This document shows positions 1-9,833 of a DNA stretch of 64,000 bases, piece by piece. The notes under the pieces are model-generated. The model was not told the DNA's origin and ran no database searches. It saw only the letters and a program-made list of their open reading frames with translations. Each line of letters starts with the position of its first letter. Within the stretch, counting starts at the first letter, position 1. A program made the translations under genes and the position numbers. This DNA comes from Vibrio tritonius (lineage in GTDB: Bacteria > Pseudomonadota > Gammaproteobacteria > Enterobacterales > Vibrionaceae), in the NCBI RefSeq assembly GCF_001547935.1, contig NZ_AP014635.1, forward strand, positions 1,798,001-1,862,000. Reading direction: 5' to 3'.

Positions 1-3000
1 TCTGCTCATCAATATGAGCCGTTAGCAGCGGGCCATAGAGGGTTTCACCACTCGCTTCCGGCACGATAAACAGCGGAGTCTCATTGCCAGTATCACGAAA
101 TGCGATGGTTAAACGATCGCTACCCGCTGGGTTTTGGCTCGCTTGCTCTTGATGAGCCAGTCTCTGTGCTAATTCACTCATCACTGGCGTGCTAAACAAG
201 GTCGCTAAATCGAGATTTAGCCCGCGCTGTTGCAACTGATTGACCAGTTTTACCGCCAATAAAGAGTGCCCGCCCAGTTCAAAGAAATTGTCGAAACGCC
301 CCACCTGCGCAATGCCCAATAGCTCTTGCCACACAAGTGCTAGCATCAATTCCATCTCGGTTTGCGCTGCCACAAATTGCTGACGCACAAACGCCTCTTC
401 CGCTGGCTCTGGCAACGCTTTGCGATCCATTTTGCCGTTTGGCGTCAGTGGAATCGTCTCAATTTGCATCAGTGCCGCTGGCACCATGTACTCTGGCAAA
501 CGCTCGCCCATCTGCGCTTTAATCGCTTCAATTGAAAGCACTTGCTCAGCAGTAAAGTAACCCACCAGCTGCTTGTTGGCACTGGTTCCACGAGCAATCA
601 CGACCGCTTCGAGCACATCCGCGCATCCTTTCAAGGCAGACGAAATTTCGCCCAGTTCAACACGGAAGCCGCGGATTTTCACTTGGTCATCGTTACGCCC
701 TTGATACTCAATGGTGCCATCCGCCAGCCAGCGTCCAACGTCACCGGTTTTGTACATGGTGGCATTAGGATCTGTAACAAACGGGTCACGCACAAAACGC
801 TCAGCGGTTAAGTCGTCACGGTTCAGGTAGCCACGCGCCACTTGCACGCCGCCGATAAAGATTTCACCTGCTACGCCCAGAGGCGCTGGTTGACCCTGGC
901 TATCAAGAACATACATTCGCGTATTAGCAACCGATGAACCGATAGAGACTCTATCGCCGACTAAATCCCGCGGACAATGCCATTGGGTTACATCGACTGC
1001 CGCTTCGGTTGGGCCGTAAAGGTTATGCAGCTCAACATGAGGCAGTGTTTGGTAGGTGCGGCGAATGGTTTCAGCGGGAAGCGCTTCACCACTACAGAAC
1101 ATCAAACGCAGGCTTGGACAACGTGATTGTTCCGTGCCTTCCAAGAACATCTGCAGCATCGGTGGTACAAAGTGCAAAATCGACACATGACGACGTTCAA
1201 TCAACTCACGCAGATAGCTTGGGTCTTTGTGACCTTCCGGTTTGGCCATCACTAACGTAGCTCCAACCCACAGCGGTGCGAAGAATTCCCACACCGACAC
1301 ATCAAAGCTAAATGGGGTTTTCTGTAAAATCACGTCATCACGGTTAAAGCCGTAGTCATCCACCATCCAGCTTAAACGGTTCACCACGCCGCGATGCTCG
1401 TTCATCACGCCTTTGGGTTTACCGGTCGAGCCTGAGGTGTAAATGATGTACGCCAAGTGACGCGATGTAAGTCCCAGCGCGTTAGGGTCGAGGTTCTGCT
1501 GTGACTCATTTGCCCACGGTAATTCACCCGCAAAATTAACCACTTGTACCGATGCTGGAATCGAACCTAGGCGGCTACGCAGTTCATTGGTGGTAATCAG
1601 CACCACCGGTTGGCTATCTTGCACCATGTATTCCAAGCGATCTTCTGGATAACCGGGATCCATCGGTACATACGCGCCACCGGCTTTTAAAATTGCGACT
1701 AACGCCACCACCAATTCGCTGCTGCGCTCAAGTGAAACCGCCACGCGGCTATCGGGACGAACGCCCAGCTTCACCAGCCAGTGAGCCAGTTGGTTAGCGT
1801 GCGCGTTTAGCTCAGCAAAGGTTAACTCGGTTGGCAGTGTAAAACCTTGCTCGCTCTGTACCGCCACTTGGTGCGGCAGACGAGCAACGGTCTCTTCAAT
1901 GCGCCGCTGAATGCAAGTTTCGGTTGGGTAGGCTTTGTCGGTTTGGTTAAACCCTTCTAGCACCCACTCACGTTCTGTCTGCGCCAGCACTTGAATTGAT
2001 TCAACAGGAGCGGATGTATCGGCAACCAGCTGTTCAAGCGCCGTGATCAGCATTTGTCCAACGCGCTGCGCGCCAACTGAGCGTTCAACGTGCACATCAA
2101 GAGAAAAGCCTGCACCAATATGATCGTTGATGTTCATGCTCACTGGATAGCTGGTGCGCTCTTCGCTGAAGATCACCTCACTAGCGAAAGAGGCATCGTT
2201 TTGCTCATCGGCAGCCGCTTGGTAACGGTAGTTAACCATGCTGCTAAAGAGCGGCGTTTTCGCCGGCAAACCACTGCATTGCTGCGCTAATGAGAGCGGT
2301 GCATGTTCATGTTCTAACAGCTCCGCCAAGGTTTGATGCGTCGCTTTAAGTGCGTGCGCGATACTTTGCCCTTGCAGGTGTAAGCGCACCGGTAAGGTAT
2401 TTAAGAACATCCCCAAGGCTTTATCGGCCGATTCGCCCGCATTCATCCGGCCAAACAGTACCGTACCAAACACCACTTCATTGCGCCCCACCGCATGGGA
2501 CAGCACGATACCCCACGCTAAGTGGAACAGAGAGGCGGCACTGATGTGCTGCTCGCTCACTAAAGCGCGAATACGCTGAGCCAAATCGTCGGGCAGCTCG
2601 ATATGCTGCTGCGTCTCTTGGGCCAGATCCGCCTCAAGCAAACCAAACGGAGCGCATGGCTCATCGATATGGGCGAGTTCACGACGGAAATAAGCTTGAT
2701 GCACTTCGTCTTCTTGCGCCATGCGCGTACGCGCCACAAACTGACGAAATGGTACAGAAGGAGTCAGTTGCTCTTCTTTGCCACTTAAGATCGCCATCAC
2801 TTCAGCCACCATCAACTCTAGCGTTGTGTGGTCGTTACACAAATGGTGAATCAACAAGCAGAGTAACCAACGTCCATTGGCTTTATCTTCAACACGATAA
2901 GCTTGAATTAACGGCGCGTGATGCAAGTCCATCCGCGTAAATTCTGGAGCAAAGTGACGTTGCAGCGCCAGCGCCACATCCTCTTCACCATCGAGCACCA

Positions 3001-6000
3001 GGTCTTGAATCGTGATTTCAGCGCTACGCCATACCACTTGTACTGGCTCTTGCAGACCTTCCCAAGCCATTGCCGTACGTAAAATATCGTGACGCGCGAC
3101 CACTTGATTCAGTGCGCTAACGAATTTTTCCAGTGACTCCTGCTGTGTAAACGCTTGAATAAAGCGACTGACATACGGGTCACCTTGGGTTGCCAACATA
3201 TGGTGGAACAGCATCCCTTCTTGCAGTGGCGCGAGTGGGTAAATATCTTGAATATTGCTCATGCCGCCAGGCACCTGTTTAGCGATCTGATCGATCTCTT
3301 TTTGTGACAATGTCACTAATGGCAGCAGATCCGGCGTAATGTAATGGCAAGTCTGCGGAATCAAGTTCTCGGCGATGACCACTTGTTGGCACTGAGCCAC
3401 CAAGCTTGTTGCTACGTCGGCCAATACTGGTTGACTAAAGAGCGCCTTGATTTTCAGCTCCCAACCTTGACGGCGCAAGTTTTCAATCAGTTGAATCGCC
3501 AGCAATGAGTGCCCGCCCAGTTCAAAGAAACTGTCAAAGCGCCCCACTTGTTCAATACCCAGCAGTTGTTGCCAAAGTGACGCCAATAAGTGCTCTTGCT
3601 CGCCTTGCGGCGCAACATAAACCCGGCGCACAAAGGCTTCTTCCGCTGGCTCTGGCAATGCTTTGCGATCCATTTTGCCGTTTGGCGTGAGTGGAATCGC
3701 CTCGATTTGCATCAGTGCCGCTGGCACCATGTACTCTGGCAAACGCTCGCCCATCTGCGCTTTAATCGCTTCAATTGAAAGCACTTGCTCCGAGGTAAAG
3801 TAACCCACCAGCTGCTTGTTGGCACTGGTGCCACGAGCAATCACCACGGCTTCGAGCACATCCGTGCATCCTTTCAGCGCAGAGGAAATCTCGCCAAGCT
3901 CAACACGGAAGCCGCGGATTTTCACTTGGTCGTCGTTACGCCCTTGATACTCAATGGTGCCATCAGCCAGCCAGCGTCCCACATCACCGGTTTTGTACAT
4001 AGTGGCATTTTCATCAGCCACAAACGGGTCACACACAAAACGCTCCGCAGTTAAGTCGTCGCGGTTAAGATAGCCGCGCGCCACTTGCACGCCGCCGATA
4101 AAAATTTCCCCCGCTACGCCCAAAGGCGCAGGTTGACCTTGGCTATCAAGCACATACATGCGGGTATTAGCGACTGAGGAACCGATAGAGACTCTATCGC
4201 CGATTAAATCCCGCGGACAATGCCATTGGGTCACATCGACCGCCGCTTCGGTTGGGCCATAAAGATTATGCAGCTCAACATGAGGCAGTGTTTGGTAGGT
4301 GCGGCGAATGGTTTCAGCAGGTAACGCCTCACCACTACAGAACATCAAACGCAGGCTTGGACAACGGGGATGTTCCGTGCCTTCCAAGAACATCTGCAGC
4401 ATCGGTGGTACAAAGTGCAAAATCGACACATGGCGACGTTCAATCAACTCACGCAGATAGCTTGGGTCTTTATGCCCTTCCGGTTTGGCCATCACTAACG
4501 TGGCACCTACCCACAGCGGTGCAAAGAATTCCCACACCGACACATCAAAGCTAAATGGGGTTTTCTGCAAAATCACGTCATCGCAATTAAAACCGTAATC
4601 ATCCACCATCCAACTTAAACGGTTTACCACACCGCAATGTTCGTTCATCACGCCTTTGGGTTTACCGGTCGAGCCTGAGGTGTAAATGATGTACGCCAAG
4701 TGACGGGACGTAAGTCCCAGCGCGTTAGGGTCGAGGTTCTGCGTCGATTCACTCGCCCACGGTAATTCCCCTGCGAAATTCACTACTTGGACAGATGCTG
4801 GAATCGCCCCCACACGGCTGCGCAGTTCATTGGTGGTAATCAGCACCACCGGTTGGCTATCTTGCACCATGTATTCCAAGCGATCTTCGGGATAACCGGG
4901 ATCCATCGGTACATACGCGCCACCGGCTTTTAAAATCGCCACGAGTGCCACCACCAATTCGCTGCTGCGTTCGAGTGAAACCGCTACACGGCTATCGGGA
5001 CGAACGCCCTGTTTCACCAGCCAATGAGCCAATTGGTTAGCGTGTGCGTTTAGCTCAGCAAAGGTGAGTTCAGTTGGCAGCGTAAAACCTTGCTCGCTCT
5101 GCACCGCCACTTGGTGCGGCAGACGAGCAACGGTCTCTTCAATGCGCTGCTGAATGCAGGTCTCGGTTGGGTAGGCTTTTTCGGTTTGATTAAAACCTTC
5201 GAGCACGGTGTGCTTTTCTTGCTCATCAATCAGCAGCATCTTAGCCACGGTGAGATGTTCACTATCGGCCACTAGTGCATGCAATAAACGCTGCCAACAT
5301 GCGACATAACGCTCGATCGTGGCACGAGTAAAGAGCGAGGTCGCAAAGTTCAAGAAGCCGCTAATTTCACCCTCGTGCTCATTAAGCATTAAGCTCAAAT
5401 CAAATTGCGCACTGCGCAGGTCGCTATCGATTGGGGTAACCGTCAGCCCCGGCAGATCAAACTCGCTGCGCGGAAGGTTTTGCAAGCCAAACATCACCTG
5501 AAAAATCGGGTTATGCGCCAAACTACGACTTGGTGCGACCGCTTCCACCACTTGTTCAAACGGCAGATCTTGATAATCTTGCGCGCCCACCAAAGTAGCT
5601 TTGACTTGGGCAATCACATCGCTGGCAGTGAGGCTATCAGCCACATTGACGCGAATCGCTTGAGTATTAGCAAACATGCCAATCAAAGGCTCCACTTCGG
5701 TGCGAGTTCGTCCCGCAACAGGCGTGCCAATCACCACATCATCTTGATTGGCCAGTCTGCCCATTAAGGCAGCCCAACTTGCCATCAAGGTCATAAACAG
5801 GGTTGCGCCATGGCGTTTTGCCACATTGTGCAGCCCTTGAGTGAGTTGTGCATCTAACTGCACGGCCACATGGTCGCCTTGGTATTGCTGCTGCATAGGA
5901 CGAACGAAATCGCTTGGCAGAGTTAAACACTCCGGCGCACCACTCAATTGCGCCACCCAATACTCTTGCTGCGCAGTCAGCTGTTCACCACTCAAATAGT

Positions 6001-9000
6001 GTTGCTGCCACAAGGCAAAATCCGTGTACTGAATTGCCAGTGGCGCTAGTGCTGCCACCTGTCCACGCAGGTGCGCCTGATAACCTTGGGTCAATTCCGA
6101 AATCAAAATGCCCATCGACCAGCCATCGGCAATCACATGGTGTATCGCAATAAAGAGATGATGTTCTTGGTCACTCACTTTGGCTAATTGCGCTGCGACC
6201 AAATGCCCTTTATTAAGGTCAAAGTGAGGATTAAACGTGACATTGTCACCTTGCTCCACCACCAGCAAAGGAAACTCTCCTGCCAGCGGATCAACCACTT
6301 GCACGGCCTTGCCATCACGATAGTCAATACGAGTACGCAAAGTGCCGTGACGCTGCATAATATCGTTCAGAGCTTGACGTAATGCCATCATGCTCAGGTT
6401 ACCCACCAAACGTACTCCACCGGAAATGGTGTAAGCCGCTTGCGACTCTGGCTCCATTTGCGCAAGGAACCACAACCGCTGCTGAGCTAATGAGAGCGGA
6501 ATATCACCCTCATGTGCTGCAGTGAGTGGGCGAAGTGCTAACGAAGTAGCCTCTTGCAATTGATGATTACTGAGCGCCAGTTCGCTCGCTAACGCACTTA
6601 ATTGGGGATGCGCAAACAGCGTGGTCAACGACAACTCCAACCCAAGCTCACTGCGAATGCGCGCCGCCAATTGCGTCGCCATTAACGAATGGCCACCCAA
6701 TTCAAAGAAGTTATCCTCACGGCCCACTTGCTCAACACCGAGTAGCACGCTCCAAATCGCAGCCAGTTGACATTCCAGTTCCCCTTGCGGCGCACTGTAG
6801 GCGCGGCGCACAAACGCAGAATCGTCCGGTTTAGGCAGCGCTCTTTTATCTATTTTGCCGTTGGCAGTCAGTGGCATGGTGTCGAGTGCGACAAAGGCTG
6901 CCGGCACCATGTAATCGGGTAACACCTCATCCAAGGCGCTGCGCAACTCATCAATGTCGAGCTGGCGAGCGCCATCGCCATTGTTAGCAGTAAAGTACGC
7001 TACTAGGCGTTGCTGTTGACCGTCGCTTCGCGCCACGACGACCGCTTCTTCAATACTCTGTTGCTGCTGCAATACGGCTGCAATTTCACCCAGTTCAATC
7101 CTAAAACCACGGATTTTCACTTGGTCATCGTTACGACCAAGAAATTCAAGCGTGCCATCTTGGTTCCAACGTGCAAGGTCGCCACTGCGATACATGCGGG
7201 CATTGGGTTTATCGCTAAATGGATCGACAACAAAGCGCTCGTTAGTCATGTCGGGGCGATTGACATAGCCGCGCGCCACGCCAGCGCCACCAATGTAGAT
7301 TTCGCCCACCACTCCACGCGGCACCAATTGACCATAAGCATCCAGTAAATAGACGCTGGTATTGGTGAGCGGACGGCCAATTGGCAAACTGCTCTGCTGC
7401 GCAGATATCAGGCCAGAGGTGGCAACCACGGTCGTCTCGGTTGGACCATAGTTATTAAACAGCGAATAGGTCGCACTGGCTGGAGCAAGGCGATTAAGCT
7501 TGTCCCCGCCAACGAGCAGCGCACGTAATTTTTGAGGTTGAACCTCGCGAGCGAACGCCAACTCAGCAATCGGCGTCGATAAAAAGCCCACTTCAATGGG
7601 CTGTGCCTGCCACCAGGTCAGCAGCGCTTCTGGATCTTTCGAGACCGCGAGCGTTGGCATCGTAATGCACGCCCCTGCCGTCAATGATGGCCAAATTTCC
7701 CATACCGCAGCATCAAAGCCCATACCAGCTAAGGCAGATGTGCAGGTGCCAGCGCCGACTTGGAACGTCTCTTGGTGCCATTCGATCAAATTATTGAGCT
7801 GACCATGTTCAACCATGACCCCTTTCGGTAACCCAGTCGAACCAGAGGTATAAATGATGTAGGCCAAATTATTTGGCGTTAAACCTTCAACGCTCAGATT
7901 CTCTTTGCTCGCATGTTGCCAAAGCGCGGCGTCAGTCGTGACATTAACCACTTTGCCGCTAAAGCGCTGTTCCGCATCAGATGCCTGTGCATTGGTAGTC
8001 AGCATCTGCGTGATATCCACATAGCCATCGCTCAGCACCAACTGTGGCTGGCTGTCACTGAGCATGTAAGCGATACGCTCTGCCGGATAAGCTGGATCCA
8101 TCGGCACATAACCTGCGCCCGCTTTGAGTGTCGCGAGCATCGCAACAATCCACTCACAACTGCGGTCAAAGCAGAGTGCCACGCGGCTTTCGCTGCCAAC
8201 ACCTTGTTGAACCATCCAGTGCGCAAGCTGATTGGCGCGCGTGTTCAAATCACCGTAAGTGAGATGGTCATTGTCGGTCATTACCGCAACCGAATCAGGC
8301 GATTGGTACGCGTAACATTCCACCTTTTGATGAATCAGTTGCGCGTTTTGTAAAGGGCGAGACAGTGGATTGAGATCACTAAGTAACTGCTGCTTTTCGT
8401 TTGCAGAAATAATGGTTAAAGATTGCACTGGCGCAGTAGCGTCGCTTACCATCGCCACCAAAAGCGCTTGCCAATAACCAACCAAACGCTGGGCGGTTTC
8501 TGGCGTAAAGAGCGCGCTAGCAAAGCTAAGTTGACCGACTATTTGATCGTCCTGCTCGCTCACTACTAAGCTTAAATCGAACTTCACGGTCGTAACCGGT
8601 TGTGCCAATTCACTGATGGTTAAGCCAGGCAAAGTCACTTGCGCTTGCGGCAAGTTTTGCAGGGCAAACATCACTTGGAAAATAGGGCTATGCGCTAACG
8701 AGCGCTGAGGTGCAATCGCCTCAACCACTTTTTCAAATGGCAACTCTTGATGGCTTTGCGCCGCCACGGTGGTGGCTTTCACTTGCGCAAGCAGCTCTGC
8801 TGCTGTTACAGGCTGAGAAAGATCAACACGCATCGCTTGCGAGTTAACAAACATACCCATCAAAGGCTCGGTTTCTTCGCGCATACGGCCGGCAATTGGT
8901 GAGCCGACCACAATGTCATCTTGTCCAGAAAGGCGGGCTAACAGCGCTGACCAACTCGCCAGTAGCGTCATGTATAAGGTGCAACCTTGCGCCTGCGCCA

Positions 9001-9832
9001 AAGATTTGATGGCGTGGGTTAACTGGCTATCGAGCGCCACATCAACCACCTCACCTTGATAATTTTGCACTGCGGGACGAGGAAAATCGGTCGGTAGAGA
9101 TAAGCAATCCGGAATGCCCGCAAGCTGGTTTTGCCAATAAGCTTGCTGCTCCGCTAACGCATCTTGACGCGACTCTCGTTGCCACAAAGCAAAGTCACCA
9201 TATTCAATCGCAAGTGGCGCCAGTTGCGGCGCTTGATTCATTACCAGTGCGCGATAACACTCATTCAGTTCACCGGTAAAAATGCTCATCGACCAACCAT
9301 CGGAGATGATGTGATGCATCGCGATCTGCAGCCAATGCTCATCTTGTGCGTGCTCATCTTGCTCAATCGTGACTAAACGCGCCGCCACTAATGGCCCCTG
9401 CTCCAAATCGAATTTTGGGGCAAACGGCGTCGCTAACGCCGCTGCACGACTCATTTGGATTTGCGTCATTGGAAACTGACGCAACTGCGTATCGATTTTT
9501 TGCAGCGGCGTGCCATCGCATGTTTCGATGCGGGTTCTTAAAGCACTATGGCGAATTAGCACCTGATCGAGCGCTGCTTGCAGCGCTCCTTTATCCAACT
9601 CACCTTGCAGGCGAATGCCGCCTTCAATTAGGTAGGCACTGTCGCTGGCATCGCCCATTTGTGCCAAAAACCACAAACGCTGCTGCGCCATAGACAAAGG
9701 ATAGGTATCCAAGTGTGCAGGAGCGATAGCATTTTCTTGCTCCAGTTCCATTTCGGCTCCTTGGCTTTCTAATTGCTCAAGCAGCGCCATCATCTCTTCT
9801 GGTGTGAGGTTCTCAAGATCAAAATCGGTCAT
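1..9832 (-). CDS. Nonribosomal peptide synthetase, terminal three-module subunit (partial, runs off left edge)
   Basis: The minus-strand reading frame opens at ATG 9832, one base after the stop of the preceding NRPS gene, and is still open at base 1 (about 3,277 codons seen). Domain order by residue: C (43-472, HHIISDG near 9,300), A (497-1002), PCP (Ser of GGHSL near 1047), C (1110-1532, HHVIADG), A (1557-2072), PCP (2108), dual-type C (2197-2615, DIYPLAPLQEG and HHMLATQGD), A (2638-3152), PCP (3188), then the first ~45 residues of a thioesterase (PLFIVPEASGETLYGP). Specificity residues read by alignment to GrsA positions: first A DAWFLGNVV (Leu), second and third DVWHFSLVD (Ser, as in EntF). 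The dual C domain should turn the upstream Ser into its D form before condensation. The acidic N-terminus probably docks to the basic tail of the preceding subunit. The TE indicates chain release here. The family call is certain; substrates are inferred. Confidence 0.95.
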   Translation of the reverse strand, partial: MTDFDLENLTPEEMMALLEQLESQGAEMELEQENAIAPAHLDTYPLSMAQQRLWFLAQMGDASDSAYLIEGGIRLQGELDKGALQAALDQVLIRHSALRTRIETCDGTPLQKIDTQLRQFPMTQIQMSRAAALATPFAPKFDLEQGPLVAARLVTIEQDEHAQDEHWLQIAMHHIISDGWSMSIFTGELNECYRALVMNQAPQLAPLAIEYGDFALWQRESRQDALAEQQAYWQNQLAGIPDCLSLPTDFPRPAVQNYQGEVVDVALDSQLTHAIKSLAQAQGCTLYMTLLASWSALLARLSGQDDIVVGSPIAGRMREETEPLMGMFVNSQAMRVDLSQPVTAAELLAQVKATTVAAQSHQELPFEKVVEAIAPQRSLAHSPIFQVMFALQNLPQAQVTLPGLTISELAQPVTTVKFDLSLVVSEQDDQIVGQLSFASALFTPETAQRLVGYWQALLVAMVSDATAPVQSLTIISANEKQQLLSDLNPLSRPLQNAQLIHQKVECYAYQSPDSVAVMTDNDHLTYGDLNTRANQLAHWMVQQGVGSESRVALCFDRSCEWIVAMLATLKAGAGYVPMDPAYPAERIAYMLSDSQPQLVLSDGYVDITQMLTTNAQASDAEQRFSGKVVNVTTDAALWQHASKENLSVEGLTPNNLAYIIYTSGSTGLPKGVMVEHGQLNNLIEWHQETFQVGAGTCTSALAGMGFDAAVWEIWPSLTAGACITMPTLAVSKDPEALLTWWQAQPIEVGFLSTPIAELAFAREVQPQKLRALLVGGDKLNRLAPASATYSLFNNYGPTETTVVATSGLISAQQSSLPIGRPLTNTSVYLLDAYGQLVPRGVVGEIYIGGAGVARGYVNRPDMTNERFVVDPFSDKPNARMYRSGDLARWNQDGTLEFLGRNDDQVKIRGFRIELGEIAAVLQQQQSIEEAVVVARSDGQQQRLVAYFTANNGDGARQLDIDELRSALDEVLPDYMVPAAFVALDTMPLTANGKIDKRALPKPDDSAFVRRAYSAPQGELECQLAAIWSVLLGVEQVGREDNFFELGGHSLMATQLAARIRSELGLELSLTTLFAHPQLSALASELALSNHQLQEATSLALRPLTAAHEGDIPLSLAQQRLWFLAQMEPESQAAYTISGGVRLVGNLSMMALRQALNDIMQRHGTLRTRIDYRDGKAVQVVDPLAGEFPLLVVEQGDNVTFNPHFDLNKGHLVAAQLAKVSDQEHHLFIAIHHVIADGWSMGILISELTQGYQAHLRGQVAALAPLAIQYTDFALWQQHYLSGEQLTAQQEYWVAQLSGAPECLTLPSDFVRPMQQQYQGDHVAVQLDAQLTQGLHNVAKRHGATLFMTLMASWAALMGRLANQDDVVIGTPVAGRTRTEVEPLIGMFANTQAIRVNVADSLTASDVIAQVKATLVGAQDYQDLPFEQVVEAVAPSRSLAHNPIFQVMFGLQNLPRSEFDLPGLTVTPIDSDLRSAQFDLSLMLNEHEGEISGFLNFATSLFTRATIERYVACWQRLLHALVADSEHLTVAKMLLIDEQEKHTVLEGFNQTEKAYPTETCIQQRIEETVARLPHQVAVQSEQGFTLPTELTFAELNAHANQLAHWLVKQGVRPDSRVAVSLERSSELVVALVAILKAGGAYVPMDPGYPEDRLEYMVQDSQPVVLITTNELRSRVGAIPASVQVVNFAGELPWASESTQNLDPNALGLTSRHLAYIIYTSGSTGKPKGVMNEHCGVVNRLSWMVDDYGFNCDDVILQKTPFSFDVSVWEFFAPLWVGATLVMAKPEGHKDPSYLRELIERRHVSILHFVPPMLQMFLEGTEHPRCPSLRLMFCSGEALPAETIRRTYQTLPHVELHNLYGPTEAAVDVTQWHCPRDLIGDRVSIGSSVANTRMYVLDSQGQPAPLGVAGEIFIGGVQVARGYLNRDDLTAERFVCDPFVADENATMYKTGDVGRWLADGTIEYQGRNDDQVKIRGFRVELGEISSALKGCTDVLEAVVIARGTSANKQLVGYFTSEQVLSIEAIKAQMGERLPEYMVPAALMQIEAIPLTPNGKMDRKALPEPAEEAFVRRVYVAPQGEQEHLLASLWQQLLGIEQVGRFDSFFELGGHSLLAIQLIENLRRQGWELKIKALFSQPVLADVATSLVAQCQQVVIAENLIPQTCHYITPDLLPLVTLSQKEIDQIAKQVPGGMSNIQDIYPLAPLQEGMLFHHMLATQGDPYVSRFIQAFTQQESLEKFVSALNQVVARHDILRTAMAWEGLQEPVQVVWRSAEITIQDLVLDGEEDVALALQRHFAPEFTRMDLHHAPLIQAYRVEDKANGRWLLCLLIHHLCNDHTTLELMVAEVMAILSGKEEQLTPSVPFRQFVARTRMAQEDEVHQAYFRRELAHIDEPCAPFGLLEADLAQETQQHIELPDDLAQRIRALVSEQHISAASLFHLAWGIVLSHAVGRNEVVFGTVLFGRMNAGESADKALGMFLNTLPVRLHLQGQSIAHALKATHQTLAELLEHEHAPLSLAQQCSGLPAKTPLFSSMVNYRYQAAADEQNDASFASEVIFSEERTSYPVSMNINDHIGAGFSLDVHVERSVGAQRVGQMLITALEQLVADTSAPVESIQVLAQTEREWVLEGFNQTDKAYPTETCIQRRIEETVARLPHQVAVQSEQGFTLPTELTFAELNAHANQLAHWLVKLGVRPDSRVAVSLERSSELVVALVAILKAGGAYVPMDPGYPEDRLEYMVQDSQPVVLITTNELRSRLGSIPASVQVVNFAGELPWANESQQNLDPNALGLTSRHLAYIIYTSGSTGKPKGVMNEHRGVVNRLSWMVDDYGFNRDDVILQKTPFSFDVSVWEFFAPLWVGATLVMAKPEGHKDPSYLRELIERRHVSILHFVPPMLQMFLEGTEQSRCPSLRLMFCSGEALPAETIRRTYQTLPHVELHNLYGPTEAAVDVTQWHCPRDLVGDRVSIGSSVANTRMYVLDSQGQPAPLGVAGEIFIGGVQVARGYLNRDDLTAERFVRDPFVTDPNATMYKTGDVGRWLADGTIEYQGRNDDQVKIRGFRVELGEISSALKGCADVLEAVVIARGTSANKQLVGYFTAEQVLSIEAIKAQMGERLPEYMVPAALMQIETIPLTPNGKMDRKALPEPAEEAFVRQQFVAAQTEMELMLALVWQELLGIAQVGRFDNFFELGGHSLLAVKLVNQLQQRGLNLDLATLFSTPVMSELAQRLAHQEQASQNPAGSDRLTIAFRDTGNETPLFIVPEASGETLYGPLLTAHIDEQ
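400..1960 (-). repeat. Long repeat: Ser-activating A-domain copy 1
   Basis: This A-domain stretch is nearly identical at the nucleotide level to 3,640-5,200 and 20,020-21,590. Long runs match exactly, for example the block that begins at 428, 3,671 and 20,050 and encodes the A10 end of the domain. Differences are scattered single bases. Confidence 0.85.
3640..5200 (-). repeat. Long repeat: Ser-activating A-domain copy 2
   Basis: Near-identical copy of 400-1,960, lying about 3.24 kb away in the same gene. It carries the same Ser specificity residues. Direct repeats of this length are likely sites for recombination and for assembly errors. Confidence 0.85.
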
Positions 9833-9833
9833 A